The position numbers and the translations under genes were made by a program. Shown here in pieces: positions 40,270-49,148 of a stretch of DNA of 64,000 nt (positions are counted from its first letter, which is position 1; the number at the start of each line of letters is the position of its first letter). The stretch is from Microbacterium sp. No. 7 (GTDB lineage: Bacteria > Actinomycetota > Actinomycetes > Actinomycetales > Microbacteriaceae), in the NCBI RefSeq assembly GCF_001314225.1, contig NZ_CP012697.1, forward strand, positions 4,278,001-4,342,000. The letters are read 5' to 3'. Below the pieces are notes generated by a model. It did no database searches. It was not told the origin of the DNA and worked only from the letters and a program-made list of their open reading frames with translations.

Positions 40270-41301
40270 TCAGCTGTTGGGGCCGTACAGCTCGCGGATC
40301 TGCTCGAGCACTCCAGGGCCCCATGCCTCTTCGGCCTCCGTCGATCCGGCATCGCCGACGGCCCCGGCGAACTCCGCGATGTCGAGATCCGTGATCTGCA
40401 CCGCACCCGAGGACACCCATCCGTCCAGCAGCGCGTCGCTCTCCGCGCGCAGCTGCTCCTCCTGGTCGGAGACCAGCTGCGAGACCTCGGCCTCCATCAC
40501 GGCGCGGTCGCTTTCGCAGATGCTCTGGAACCTGTCCTCGTTGATGAGCAGGTATCTGAATCCCTGGGCATGGTTGGTGATCGCGACGTAGTCCTGGACC
40601 TCCTGCAGCTTTCCACTCTCGATCACGCTGGGCGGATTCTCCTGTCCGTCGACCGCGCCCGTCTGGAGGGCGTAGTAGGTGTCCGGAAACGGCAACGCCA
40701 CAGGCGTCGCACCGAACGCCTCGAACGCCTCGACAAGAGCAGGGATCTCCGGCACCCGGATCTTCAGGCCGTTGAGATCGGCGGGCTTGTGGATCGGGGT
40801 GTTGGACGTGATCCATCGGGGCGGGAAGTACTCGACCGCGAGCACCCGGATGCCTTCGCGCTCGCGGATCGCGTCCTTCCAGCCCTGCATGATCTCGCTC
40901 GTGGCGAAGTCCATCGCTTTCGCGTCGTCGAACAGATAGGGCACGAAGATGGGCGAGAACTCCTTGAGACCCGTCGAGCCGGCCTGGACCAGACCGAGAT
41001 TGCCCTGCTTGACCTGGGCGACCATCTCGATCTCGCCGCCGAGCTGGCCTCCGGGAAGGAGCCGGATCATGACACGTCCGTCGGTGCCCTCCTGCACGCG
41101 CTCGATGTAGCTCTTCAGCGCCTGCTCCCAGGCTGAGCCCGTGAGTGTGTCAGCCACCTCGAGAGCGATCGGCATGCAGTCGGCGACGGCGTCGCCATCG
41201 GCGGAGGCGGTGGTGGAGCCTTCATCCGTGCAGCCTGTCAGGGCTGCGGTCAGGGCCGCAGCGGTTCCCACGGCGGCTGCCAACTTCATTGTTGTGCGCA
41301 T
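40270..41301 (-). CDS. dctP: TRAP transporter solute-binding lipoprotein (DctP type)
   Basis: 343 residues. Signal peptide with lipobox 'TAALTGC', so anchored on the membrane. 'RVMIRLLPGGQLGGEIEMVAQVKQGNLGLVQAGSTGL' and 'GLKIRVPEIPALVEAFEAFGATPVALPFPDTYYALQTGAVDGQENP' with the conserved carboxylate-binding Arg (LKIRVP) mark the DctP family. It captures a carboxylate for DctQM. AAAGGA precedes the ATG. Confidence 0.93.
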   Translation of the reverse strand: MRTTMKLAAAVGTAAALTAALTGCTDEGSTTASADGDAVADCMPIALEVADTLTGSAWEQALKSYIERVQEGTDGRVMIRLLPGGQLGGEIEMVAQVKQGNLGLVQAGSTGLKEFSPIFVPYLFDDAKAMDFATSEIMQGWKDAIREREGIRVLAVEYFPPRWITSNTPIHKPADLNGLKIRVPEIPALVEAFEAFGATPVALPFPDTYYALQTGAVDGQENPPSVIESGKLQEVQDYVAITNHAQGFRYLLINEDRFQSICESDRAVMEAEVSQLVSDQEEQLRAESDALLDGWVSSGAVQITDLDIAEFAGAVGDAGSTEAEEAWGPGVLEQIRELYGPNS

Positions 41302-41369
41302 TGTTTTCCTTTCGGACAGGCTCGCGCCGGAGAGGAGCGAGCGCGGCTTCGGAATCGGTATGAGGCGGG

Positions 41370-42680
41370 TCAGGAAGGGGGGAAGAAGACGCCGGGCAGC
41401 CACAGCGATATCTGCGGCACGAGGGCCAGGATCACGGTGACGATGCCCAGCACTCCGACGTAGGGCCAGGATGCGCGCAGCAGGTCGTCCAGCGGCACGT
41501 CTCCGGTGCGCGAGACAGCGAACAGGTTCAGGCCCACCGGCGGTGATATCGCGCCGATCATGAGCGCCACGGTCATCACGATGCTGAAGTGGATCGGGTC
41601 GATCCCGAGGGCCGGCAGCAGCGGATAGACGACGGGCACGAGGATGAATATGAGCGGGACGGCCTCCAACACCAGGCCGAGCACGAGCAGCCCGGCGATG
41701 ATCGTCAGCCAGAGCAGCACCGGCGAGAACGAGAGCGCCTCGAGCCCGACGGCGAGGTGGTCGCCGACGCCCTCCAGTGCCAGCATCCAGCTGATACCGG
41801 CGCTCCCGGCGAGGGTGATGAGGATCGCCGATGTGCTCAGCGCCGCTTCGCGGAACGACTCCCACAGAGCACGACCCGTCGGCGGCCGAAAGACCGTGAA
41901 CAGCGCCAGGAAGGACACGGCGCACCCGAGAGCAGCCGCCTCGGTCGTGGTCGTCGCGCCGCTGACGAGGCCGCCGACGACGACGAGCGGTGTCGCCACG
42001 GCCACGAGGGCCTGCAGCAGCGCACGGCCGGCACCGACGCGCGCGGTCGCGAACACCTTGTGCGCGTCGACCCTCGGCCGACTCCGCGATCTGATGTAGA
42101 CCCAGATCATCAGACCGACGGCCACCGCGATGCCGGGCACGATTCCCGCGAGGAACAGCTGACCGATCGACAAGGATGCGAGACCACCGATGAGCACGAG
42201 CGGGATGCTCGGCGGGGTGATGGGGCCGATGGTCGCCGCAGCGGCCGTCAGCGCCCCCGCTTCAGCGGGACGCCATCCGGTCTTGACCATGGGACGGATC
42301 AGCACCATGCTCGTCGCGGCCGCGTCGGCGACCGACGAGCCCGACATTCCCGACATCCCTAGGTTTGCGGCGACATTGACGTAGCCCAGCGGTCCGCGGA
42401 GGCGGGCGAACGGGTACAGGAGCAGCCGCACGAGGGTGGTGGTGATGCCGCTCACGGTCATGAGCGCGCCCATGAGGATGAACAGCGGCACGGACACGAG
42501 AGCATCGGAGCGCAACTGATCGGCCATCAGCTGCGGAACGACGGTGAACTGATCGGCGCCTTGCAGAAGCATCTTCAGGGCGAAGTAGACCAGAGTGCTG
42601 CCGATCATCGACAGGGCGACATCGAACCCGATGACGATGAGGACGATCATCAACGCGACGCTGACGAGAAGAATGATCAC
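41370..42680 (-). CDS. dctM: TRAP transporter large permease (DctM type)
   Basis: 436 residues from GTG 42680 (AAAGGTG upstream); about 12 hydrophobic segments. 'SVPLFILMGALMTVSGI', 'NLGMSGMSGSSVADAAATS', 'ITPPSIPLVLIGGLA' and 'GAISPPVGLNLFAVSRTG' are DctM signatures. Sodium-driven uptake with the binding protein and small subunit. Start overlaps the DctQ stop. Confidence 0.94.
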   Translation of the reverse strand: MIILLVSVALMIVLIVIGFDVALSMIGSTLVYFALKMLLQGADQFTVVPQLMADQLRSDALVSVPLFILMGALMTVSGITTTLVRLLLYPFARLRGPLGYVNVAANLGMSGMSGSSVADAAATSMVLIRPMVKTGWRPAEAGALTAAAATIGPITPPSIPLVLIGGLASLSIGQLFLAGIVPGIAVAVGLMIWVYIRSRSRPRVDAHKVFATARVGAGRALLQALVAVATPLVVVGGLVSGATTTTEAAALGCAVSFLALFTVFRPPTGRALWESFREAALSTSAILITLAGSAGISWMLALEGVGDHLAVGLEALSFSPVLLWLTIIAGLLVLGLVLEAVPLIFILVPVVYPLLPALGIDPIHFSIVMTVALMIGAISPPVGLNLFAVSRTGDVPLDDLLRASWPYVGVLGIVTVILALVPQISLWLPGVFFPPS

Positions 42681-43261
42681 CGGCGCACCTTTCGCAGGAT
42701 GATTCCGGCGATGCGCACGACGGCGACGACCGCGACGCCCCCGGCGAAGACGACGACGGACAGGTAGCCGACGGCCGCGGGAAGGCCCAGCAGCGACGAC
42801 GCGGCGACCGCCCATCCCTGCACGCCGAGGAACCTCAGTGCCGCCCACAGCAACGCCCCCGAAGTCAGCAGCGCCGCAGCCTCGTAGGAGACGGTGCGCG
42901 GACGCCAGCGCCCGGGCACCGACAGGCTCGTGCCCTGGTAGTAGCTCACGAACGCGCCGACGCACACCATCCACACGAGCAGCAATCGGGTGAGCTCGTA
43001 CGACCACGGCGGGACATGCACGCTGATGGCCCGTCCTCCCACCTGAACCATCTGGATGAGGAAGATCCCCAGGATCGCGAGGATCGTCAGGGTCTCGAAC
43101 GCTGCCACCGCCCGCCGCAGCTGCGGTGCCGGCTCAGGAATCGCCTCCGCGTCGGCGGCGGTGTCCGTGAGCAGCGACACGACCTCGGTTCGCTCTTCGC
43201 CGGGCAGGGGCACGAGGTTCGTGCTGGGAGCGAACGCTTCCTCATCACGCTGGTCGCTCAT
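42677..43261 (-). CDS. dctQ: TRAP transporter small permease (DctQ type)
   Basis: 194 residues from ATG 43261, four membrane helices after a 50-residue acidic N-terminal extension. 'WSYELTRLLLVWMVCVGAFVSYYQGTSLSV' is the DctQ signature (E-x-x-R, then W/G). The extension is longer than usual. Overlaps the IclR stop by four bases. Confidence 0.9.
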   Translation of the reverse strand: MSDQRDEEAFAPSTNLVPLPGEERTEVVSLLTDTAADAEAIPEPAPQLRRAVAAFETLTILAILGIFLIQMVQVGGRAISVHVPPWSYELTRLLLVWMVCVGAFVSYYQGTSLSVPGRWRPRTVSYEAAALLTSGALLWAALRFLGVQGWAVAASSLLGLPAAVGYLSVVVFAGGVAVVAVVRIAGIILRKVRR

Positions 43262-44043
43262 CGTCCCACCGCCTTCGACAACGTCCCGGCGGCGTCGACC
43301 ACGGCGCGGATGTAGGACAGGGCGTGCCTCTCGTCGAAACGCGATACCGGCACGGGCATCGCGATGCATCCGACGACACCGGACGCATCGAACACGGGTG
43401 CGGCGAACCCGACCGACTCGGCGAGCTTCTCTCCGTTGGAACGATCCCATCCGTGTTCCTTGATTCTCTCCAGCCTCGCCAGCACGACCTCGAACGGCGG
43501 CTTGGCCGCGTTCTTCGCCGGCGAGTCGCCCTCTTCGTCGTAGATCGCGCGCACCGTCTCGTCGGGCAGGAACGCCAGGATCGATCGGCCTGAGCATCCC
43601 CACAGCAGCGACTGAGGCGTGCGCACCGGAAGAACGAAGCGCAGAGGGTGGATGCTCGGCGTGACCGCCTCGATGCTCATCTTTCGCAACGACGGAAGAT
43701 ACACGCCCAGTTGGGCGGTCTCTCCTGTGGCTGCAGCGAGCTTGTCCAGGATCGGCTGGGCGAAGTCGGCCAGGCCGTATCGGGCGGCCAGCAAGGACGC
43801 GAGGCGATGCAGGCCGGGCCCGGCGTCATAGCGTTGAGTGTCGGGGTGGAACGACACCAGGCCTTCGGCGCGCAGCAGTTGCAACAACCTGTGCACCGTG
43901 CTCACGGCCAGGCCGAGATCGGATGCGAGGTCGGTGATGCGCACGGGTTCGCCCGACTCCGCGATCAGCTTGAGTATGCGCGAGGCACGGGCAACGGTCC
44001 CGCGGGGCGAGTCCGCGTCGGACGATACGGGGATAGCCGACAT
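43258..44043 (-). CDS. IclR-family transcription regulator
   Basis: 261 residues from ATG 44043. N-terminal winged HTH 'RITDLASDLGLAVSTVHRLLQLLRAEGLV', then the IclR effector domain with 'GCSGRSILAFLPDETV' and 'GVVGCIAMPVPVSRF'. Located inside the operon between HyuB and the transporter, so likely autogenous control. TTCCA-N5-TGGAA palindromes in front of the operon are probable binding sites. Confidence 0.92.
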   Translation of the reverse strand: MSAIPVSSDADSPRGTVARASRILKLIAESGEPVRITDLASDLGLAVSTVHRLLQLLRAEGLVSFHPDTQRYDAGPGLHRLASLLAARYGLADFAQPILDKLAAATGETAQLGVYLPSLRKMSIEAVTPSIHPLRFVLPVRTPQSLLWGCSGRSILAFLPDETVRAIYDEEGDSPAKNAAKPPFEVVLARLERIKEHGWDRSNGEKLAESVGFAAPVFDASGVVGCIAMPVPVSRFDERHALSYIRAVVDAAGTLSKAVGR

Positions 44044-44045
44044 TC

Positions 44046-45662
44046 CTAGTCCTCTCTTCTCTTCTCGTTCTGCGGGGCGCCGTAGCCGCCGCCCCCGGGA
44101 GTCTCCGCGATGAACAGATCCCCCGCCTGCACTCTGAAACCGGAGAGAAGACCGGGCAGGTTCAACTCCTCCCCCTCGCGGATGATCGTGAAGCGACTGG
44201 CGGCGCCGTCGCCCCCGCCGGCCTTGCCGACGGGCGGGTTCTGCATGCCGTGCCCGCGGATCGACAGAGTGCCGGGACGCAGGAATCGCACCACGCGACG
44301 CATGCCCGACCCGCCTGCCCATCGCCCTGGACCGCCGGAGCCGTGTCGGATCTCGTAACGTTCGACGAGCATGGGGAACTCCGCCTCTAGCATCTCGGCG
44401 GGCACATTGACCGCGTTGGTGACAGCGTTCTCGACCGCGTCGACTCCGCACCGGCCGGCTCTCGCGCCCGATCCGCCGGTGAGGGAGTTGTCGACCATGA
44501 TGCTGGCGGCCTCGCCCGGCAACGGATCAGGAGCCCACACGTAGGGCATGGTCGTGCCTCCCGACGAGGATGCCGCGCCCTCGTCGCCGGCGGCCTGACT
44601 CAGAGCATCCAGCACGCACTCGAAGGCCAGTGCCGCAACAAGAGCCCGCGCAGCGACGGGGGCCGGAGTCACGGGGTTCATGAGCGACCCTTCCACGCAG
44701 GTGGTGGTGAGGAGCCGCTGGATCCCACCGTTGAAGGGCACATCGGAGCCGAGGATGCCCCGCAACGCGCACAGCGCAGCGGAGTAGCCGTTCGAGGGAA
44801 CCACGTTGATCGGTCGTTCCACTTGGGGTGATGAGTCCGAGAAGTCCACGATCACCTGCTGGTCGGTGACCGTCACCGCAGCGGCTACGACGGCGGGCGG
44901 GCTGTCATCGTCGGGTCGCTGATTGTCGATGCGTCGCGACGCGCGGTACACGCCGGGAACGAGGGCACGCAGCCGTCCGGCGCCGAGACGTTCGGAGTGA
45001 GCGAGGTACCTCTCCATGGCCGACAGGGTGCGCCCGGCACCGTGGCGCTCGATCGTCTCCCGCAACCGGGTCACCCCGAGCGCGCACGCGGCGAGCTCGG
45101 CACGCAGGTCGGCTTCCAGATTGACCGGGGTGCGGGTGTTGGCGCAAAGGATGGCGAGTATCCGTTCATCGACCTGGCCGCCGCGCACGATGAGGGTGGG
45201 CGGCAGGCGGAAGCCCTCCTGGAACAGATCGGTGGAATCGGCTGGCATGCTGCCGGGCACCTTTCCACCCACGTCGGTGAAGTGGGCGATGGTCGCGACG
45301 TAGGCCAGGGTCGCGCCATCGATGCGCACGGGTGCGACGCAGAGGAAGTCGTTCAAGTGCGGCGCCCCCATGGCGGGGTCGTTGGTCAGCAGCACGTCAC
45401 CCTCGCCGAGCGATTCGCGGTACTCGCGAACCATCGATTGTGCAGCCTGCGAGAGCACGCCCATCTGCAACGGAATCGCGTCCGCTTGTCCCCAGAATCG
45501 GAAATCGGCGCCCAGCACCGCGGCCGAGCAGTCGAACGATTCCTTGATCACCGACGAGTAGGCCGCTCGGATGAGCGTCAGTTCGATCTCGTTTGAGATG
45601 GTGCGCATGTTGTTGCCCAGGATCTGCGCACTGAACAGGTCGACGTCCTCGATGCACATCAC
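44046..45662 (-). CDS. Hydantoinase/oxoprolinase subunit B (HyuB type)
   Basis: 537-538 residues; starts GTG 45662 or ATG 45659, both served by GGAGGGG. 'MRTISNEIELTLIRAAYSSVIKESFDCSAAVLGAD', 'NDPAMGAPHLNDFLCVAPV', 'GKVPGSMPADSTDLFQEGFRLPP' and 'GGGGYGAPQNEK' match the family. Works with HyuA in ATP-driven opening of hydantoins, oxoproline or lactams, or in carboxylation in other branches. Both subunits are complete and separate. Confidence 0.93.
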   Translation of the reverse strand: MMCIEDVDLFSAQILGNNMRTISNEIELTLIRAAYSSVIKESFDCSAAVLGADFRFWGQADAIPLQMGVLSQAAQSMVREYRESLGEGDVLLTNDPAMGAPHLNDFLCVAPVRIDGATLAYVATIAHFTDVGGKVPGSMPADSTDLFQEGFRLPPTLIVRGGQVDERILAILCANTRTPVNLEADLRAELAACALGVTRLRETIERHGAGRTLSAMERYLAHSERLGAGRLRALVPGVYRASRRIDNQRPDDDSPPAVVAAAVTVTDQQVIVDFSDSSPQVERPINVVPSNGYSAALCALRGILGSDVPFNGGIQRLLTTTCVEGSLMNPVTPAPVAARALVAALAFECVLDALSQAAGDEGAASSSGGTTMPYVWAPDPLPGEAASIMVDNSLTGGSGARAGRCGVDAVENAVTNAVNVPAEMLEAEFPMLVERYEIRHGSGGPGRWAGGSGMRRVVRFLRPGTLSIRGHGMQNPPVGKAGGGDGAASRFTIIREGEELNLPGLLSGFRVQAGDLFIAETPGGGGYGAPQNEKRRED

Positions 45663-47734
45663 GCATCCCCTCCCGCGGCATCAGAGATGCGAAGCATACG
45701 GAGCCCTCCGCCGCCGATCGGCTCAACGGTCCATCCAGCGGGCACGATCGCCGAGGTGGCGGCATCCTCGATCACGATCGGACCGCGGGCGGTGTCCGCA
45801 ACCGCGCTGCGCGCCACGACGGTGACGGGCACAGCGCCGTCGCCGAAATCGATGTCACGTCGGTCGTGGTCTACGGCGAACGCCTCCCCGGTCTTGGAGA
45901 CGGGAACCGGATCGATGTGCTGTCTCTTGGTCGCACGCAGGGTGACCAGTTCGCACGGCGAGTCTTCTCGCATGTGGCCGTAGATGCGGGCATGTCGTCT
46001 GTCGAACGCGGCCTTCGCGCCGTTCAGATCGAGCGAGCCCTCCGTGACCACGACCGGGACGTTCAACTCGTACGACTGACCGGGATAGCGGAGGTCGGCG
46101 CTGAACCCGAGCTCGCCGACCGTGCCGGCCGACTGGGCGTCGATGCGGGCGACCAGCTCGCAGATCGCCTGGCTCGTGGCCTGTCCGGCGGCAGGATCGT
46201 CGGTGCGCACCATCAGGCCCGCGCTCTCGTCTATCTGCACGACCGCATCGAGAAGCCCCCGCGCGGAGTGCACGCCCGCGAGCGGCGGGACGAGGACACG
46301 GGTGATGCCGAGGTCCTCGGCGATCGCCCACGCATGCAGCGGCCCCGCACCACCTGAGGCGAGCAGAGCGAAGTCGCGGGGGTCGAGCCCGCGTGAGACG
46401 GTCACCATGCGAACGGCGTCCGACATCTGCGCCGTGGCGATGCGCAGAATCGCGACGGCTGCACCATCGGCCGTCGTGCCGAGCATGCGACCCAGCTGGG
46501 CGAGCGCATCGGACGCCTGCGCTCGGCCGACGCCCGCGAGATAGCTGCCGCGACTGGGGCGCAACAGCCCCAGTTGCACGTACGCATCCGTCACGGTGGG
46601 CTGTACGCCGCCCCGCAGATAGCACGCCGGTCCGGGATCAGCGCCGGCGCTGCGCGGGCCCACCCGCAACGCACCGGCCTCGTCGACCCACGCGATGCTC
46701 CCGCCTCCCGTGCCCACCTCGGCGATGTCGATGACCGGTGTGCGCAGGGGATAGCCAGTGCCTTTGCTCAGCATGCTTCCGCCGTGGGCGGCACCGCCCA
46801 CCTCGTAGTCGAAGTTGATCGCGTACTCACCGCCGTGGATGAGCGCCGCCTTCGCAGTCGTCCCTCCCATGTCGAACGCGATGACGTCGTGCTCGCCGAC
46901 GAGCGCGCCGAACGCCTTCGCTCCGATGACGCCCGCGGCAGGCCCGGACTCCACGAGCTCTTCGGGATGATCGGCCGCTTGCTCGGCAGGAATCAGGCCT
47001 CCGCTGGACTTCATGACGACATAGCTGTCGTCGTAGCCGATCTCGCGCAGGCGTCTCGACAGGTTCGCAAGATATCTCGACACGAGCGGGCCGAGGTAGG
47101 CCGCGATCGCCGTCGTGCTCGCCCTCTCAAACTCACGCGGCTGCGGAAGCACTTCGTGTGAGGAGAACACCGGGCAGCTCACTCCCGCGTTCCTCAACGC
47201 CGCCGCGAGTCGCCGCTCGTGCACCGGGTTGACATGGGCATGCAGGAGGCAGATCGCGACGGCGTCCGGAGCGAGCTCGCGGATGCGATCGGCCAACGCC
47301 GCGGCCTCGAGCGGGTCGAGGGCGATACGCACATCGCCGCGGGCGGTCAGGCGCTCATCCACCTCCAACACGTCTGCGCGGTCGACGAGCGGCGCGAGCC
47401 GCTCGTCGACCAGCGAGAACGGATCGATGCGGCGCAGACGTGCGATCGTCAGCAGATCGCCGAATCCCTCGGTCACCAGGAGGGCGACGCGGGCACCGGT
47501 ACGCTCCAGCAGCGCGTTGGTCGCGGCCGTCGTGGCGTGCACGACCTCGTTGAGCTCGGTCGCCGCAGCGCCGGCGCGAGCGAGCGCGTGGCGGATGCCG
47601 TCGATCACTCCCGCGCTGGGGTCGGGGGAGGTGGACGGCACCTTCGCCGCGATCAGCTCGCCCCCGAGGCGTAGCACGACGTCCGTGAACGTGCCGCCGA
47701 CATCGACGGCGACACGTGTAGGCGAGGAGGGCAT
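45659..47734 (-). CDS. Hydantoinase/oxoprolinase subunit A (HyuA type)
   Basis: 691 residues. 'RVAVDVGGTFTDVVL' (first phosphate-binding loop), 'VVHATTAATNALLERTGA', 'FDMGGTTAKAALI' (second phosphate loop) and 'ASGGAGPLHAWAIAEDLGI' identify the ATP-grasping actin-like subunit that phosphorylates the amide or carbonyl oxygen. Stop overlaps HyuB. It is the operon's most likely entry enzyme if the substrate is cyclic amide. Confidence 0.94.
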   Translation of the reverse strand: MPSSPTRVAVDVGGTFTDVVLRLGGELIAAKVPSTSPDPSAGVIDGIRHALARAGAAATELNEVVHATTAATNALLERTGARVALLVTEGFGDLLTIARLRRIDPFSLVDERLAPLVDRADVLEVDERLTARGDVRIALDPLEAAALADRIRELAPDAVAICLLHAHVNPVHERRLAAALRNAGVSCPVFSSHEVLPQPREFERASTTAIAAYLGPLVSRYLANLSRRLREIGYDDSYVVMKSSGGLIPAEQAADHPEELVESGPAAGVIGAKAFGALVGEHDVIAFDMGGTTAKAALIHGGEYAINFDYEVGGAAHGGSMLSKGTGYPLRTPVIDIAEVGTGGGSIAWVDEAGALRVGPRSAGADPGPACYLRGGVQPTVTDAYVQLGLLRPSRGSYLAGVGRAQASDALAQLGRMLGTTADGAAVAILRIATAQMSDAVRMVTVSRGLDPRDFALLASGGAGPLHAWAIAEDLGITRVLVPPLAGVHSARGLLDAVVQIDESAGLMVRTDDPAAGQATSQAICELVARIDAQSAGTVGELGFSADLRYPGQSYELNVPVVVTEGSLDLNGAKAAFDRRHARIYGHMREDSPCELVTLRATKRQHIDPVPVSKTGEAFAVDHDRRDIDFGDGAVPVTVVARSAVADTARGPIVIEDAATSAIVPAGWTVEPIGGGGLRMLRISDAAGGDA

Positions 47735-47739
47735 CGGAC

Positions 47740-48105
47740 TCAGTCCTCCGCGTCGAGCACGTCGCGGAGCAACGGGTAGGCCGACAGCGGCGCGTGGTAG
47801 CCGACGACGAGACCGGCGAGCCGCAGGGCCGACGTGATCTCGTCGACGCTGGCGCCGGCGCGCATCGCCTCCTCCATGTGGAACTTGCAGCCGTAGTGGA
47901 AGTACACCGCGGCATCGACAGCGATCAGGATCAGCTGCTTCTCCCGCTCTGTCAGCGCCGAGCTCTCGCCCATCGCATGCATGTACGCCCCGTGGAACGC
48001 CGCGAGCGCGCCCGGGTCGAGCTCCGCTGCCTGCCGAAAGGCGCCGGGGACGATGCCCCGGTCCTTCTCCACCTGTGCGAGGACCTCTGCAGCCGTCTTC
48101 TCCAT
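47740..48105 (-). CDS. Carboxymuconolactone decarboxylase-family protein
   Basis: 121 residues from ATG 48105 (GGAGAG upstream). 'FRQAAELDPGALAAFHGAYMHAMGES', 'TEREKQLILIAVDAAVYFHYGCKFHMEEAMRAGAS' and 'EITSALRLAGLVVGY' give the CMD fold. It has a Cys and His (CKFH) but lacks the second Cys of AhpD peroxidases, so redox activity is uncertain; decarboxylase or isomerase-like action is possible. Six bases before HyuA. Confidence 0.87.
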   Translation of the reverse strand: MEKTAAEVLAQVEKDRGIVPGAFRQAAELDPGALAAFHGAYMHAMGESSALTEREKQLILIAVDAAVYFHYGCKFHMEEAMRAGASVDEITSALRLAGLVVGYHAPLSAYPLLRDVLDAED

Positions 48106-48114
48106 GAATGACTC

Positions 48115-48128
48115 TCCGTTGAGTGGAA
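48115..48128 (-). promoter_or_regulatory. Third IclR-type half-palindrome
   Basis: On the minus strand TTCCA-CTCAA-CGGA overlaps the ribosome site of the CMD gene; the same spacing as the two sites at 49070-49104, with one arm imperfect. Confidence 0.4.
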
Positions 48129-48158
48129 TATGCTTCCGATGATCAGAACGATGGCTAT

Positions 48159-49061
48159 TCAAATCCCAGCGGAATCAATGGGCAAGTCTTTTCCGTTTTT
48201 CTCCATCGCGAACACCCACGCCATCCGCTGCGCCGCGACACGGACGCTGCGCGAGGAGTGCGCGTAGAACCCGCGCCCGCTCTTCGCGCCGAGCCGCCCC
48301 GCGGCGACGAGATCGAGCAGCACGTCGGAAGGCACTTCGGAGTTGTCAAGGGTGGGGAAGATCTCGGCGCACAGAGCTGCGAAGACATCGAGCCCACCGA
48401 GATCTGCGACGCCTATCGGCCCGGCGATGGCCCAGCGTGGTGCCAGCGCGCTCATCACGACCTCGTCGACGGCCTCGGCATCCGCCACTCCCGCCTCGAT
48501 GAGGGCAAGGGACTCGCGAAGCATCGCGGCCTGCAGTCGATTCGCCACGAATCCGGTGGTCTCCGTCCTCAGGAGCACCGGCCGCTTGCCCAGGCGTCGC
48601 ATCAGGCCGACGACGATGTCCACAGCAGCCGGATCGGTACCCGCATGGGGCACGACCTCCACGAGAGGCACGACGTCCGGCGGGTTGAAGAAGTGCGCGA
48701 TCAGCAGCCGTTCGGGCCGCCGCACGAAAGGGGCGAGCACACTCGGTCGGAACGTGGATGTGTTCGAGGCGATCACGGCGTCCGCGGAGGCTTCCGACAC
48801 CACTCGGAGCACACGCTCCTTCACCTCCAGATCCTCGAACACGGCCTCGAACACGATGTGGGCATCCGACACGCTCTCCTCCGCGCTCGGGTGCATCTGG
48901 AGCTCGGCCAGCCCGTGATCACGCATGTACGCGGCAGTGAGCGGTGTGGGGTCATAGGCGGACACCGTGCCACCGGCCGCCAAGAGGGCACGCGCGATGC
49001 CCCGGCCCATCGTCCCCAAACCGATCACGGCCGCACGGACGTTCTGGATCTCGGTAACCAT
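48159..49061 (-). CDS. 3-hydroxyacyl-CoA dehydrogenase-like protein
   Basis: 300 residues from ATG 49061. 'AAVIGLGTMGRGIARALLAAGG' binds NAD; 'VFEAVFEDLEVKERVL', 'SNTSTFRPSVLAP', 'LIAHFFNPPDVVPLVEVVPHAGT' hold the catalytic His and Glu region; 'VANRLQAAMLRESLALIEAGVADAEAVDEVV' begins the C-terminal domain. Oxidises a 3-hydroxy acid (CoA-bound or free, as in carnitine or gulonate dehydrogenases). First gene of the operon. Confidence 0.9.
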   Translation of the reverse strand: MVTEIQNVRAAVIGLGTMGRGIARALLAAGGTVSAYDPTPLTAAYMRDHGLAELQMHPSAEESVSDAHIVFEAVFEDLEVKERVLRVVSEASADAVIASNTSTFRPSVLAPFVRRPERLLIAHFFNPPDVVPLVEVVPHAGTDPAAVDIVVGLMRRLGKRPVLLRTETTGFVANRLQAAMLRESLALIEAGVADAEAVDEVVMSALAPRWAIAGPIGVADLGGLDVFAALCAEIFPTLDNSEVPSDVLLDLVAAGRLGAKSGRGFYAHSSRSVRVAAQRMAWVFAMEKNGKDLPIDSAGI

Positions 49062-49148
49062 TTGTATTGTTCCATTCAGTGGAAAGCTGATCCATTGTGT
49101 GGAACCAATGAATAACATGTCCGTGTCGGCTCAGCCAAGGAGGACCAG
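49062..49148. promoter_or_regulatory. Divergent control region with two TTCCA-N5-TGGAA palindromes
   Basis: Site 1, TTCCA-TTCAG-TGGAA, is a perfect palindrome at 49070-49084. Site 2, TCCA-TTGTG-TGGA, is at 49091-49103. Their centres are 20 bases apart, two helical turns. Both lie between the divergent dehydrogenase and SDR genes, where an IclR regulator would act. Confidence 0.65.
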
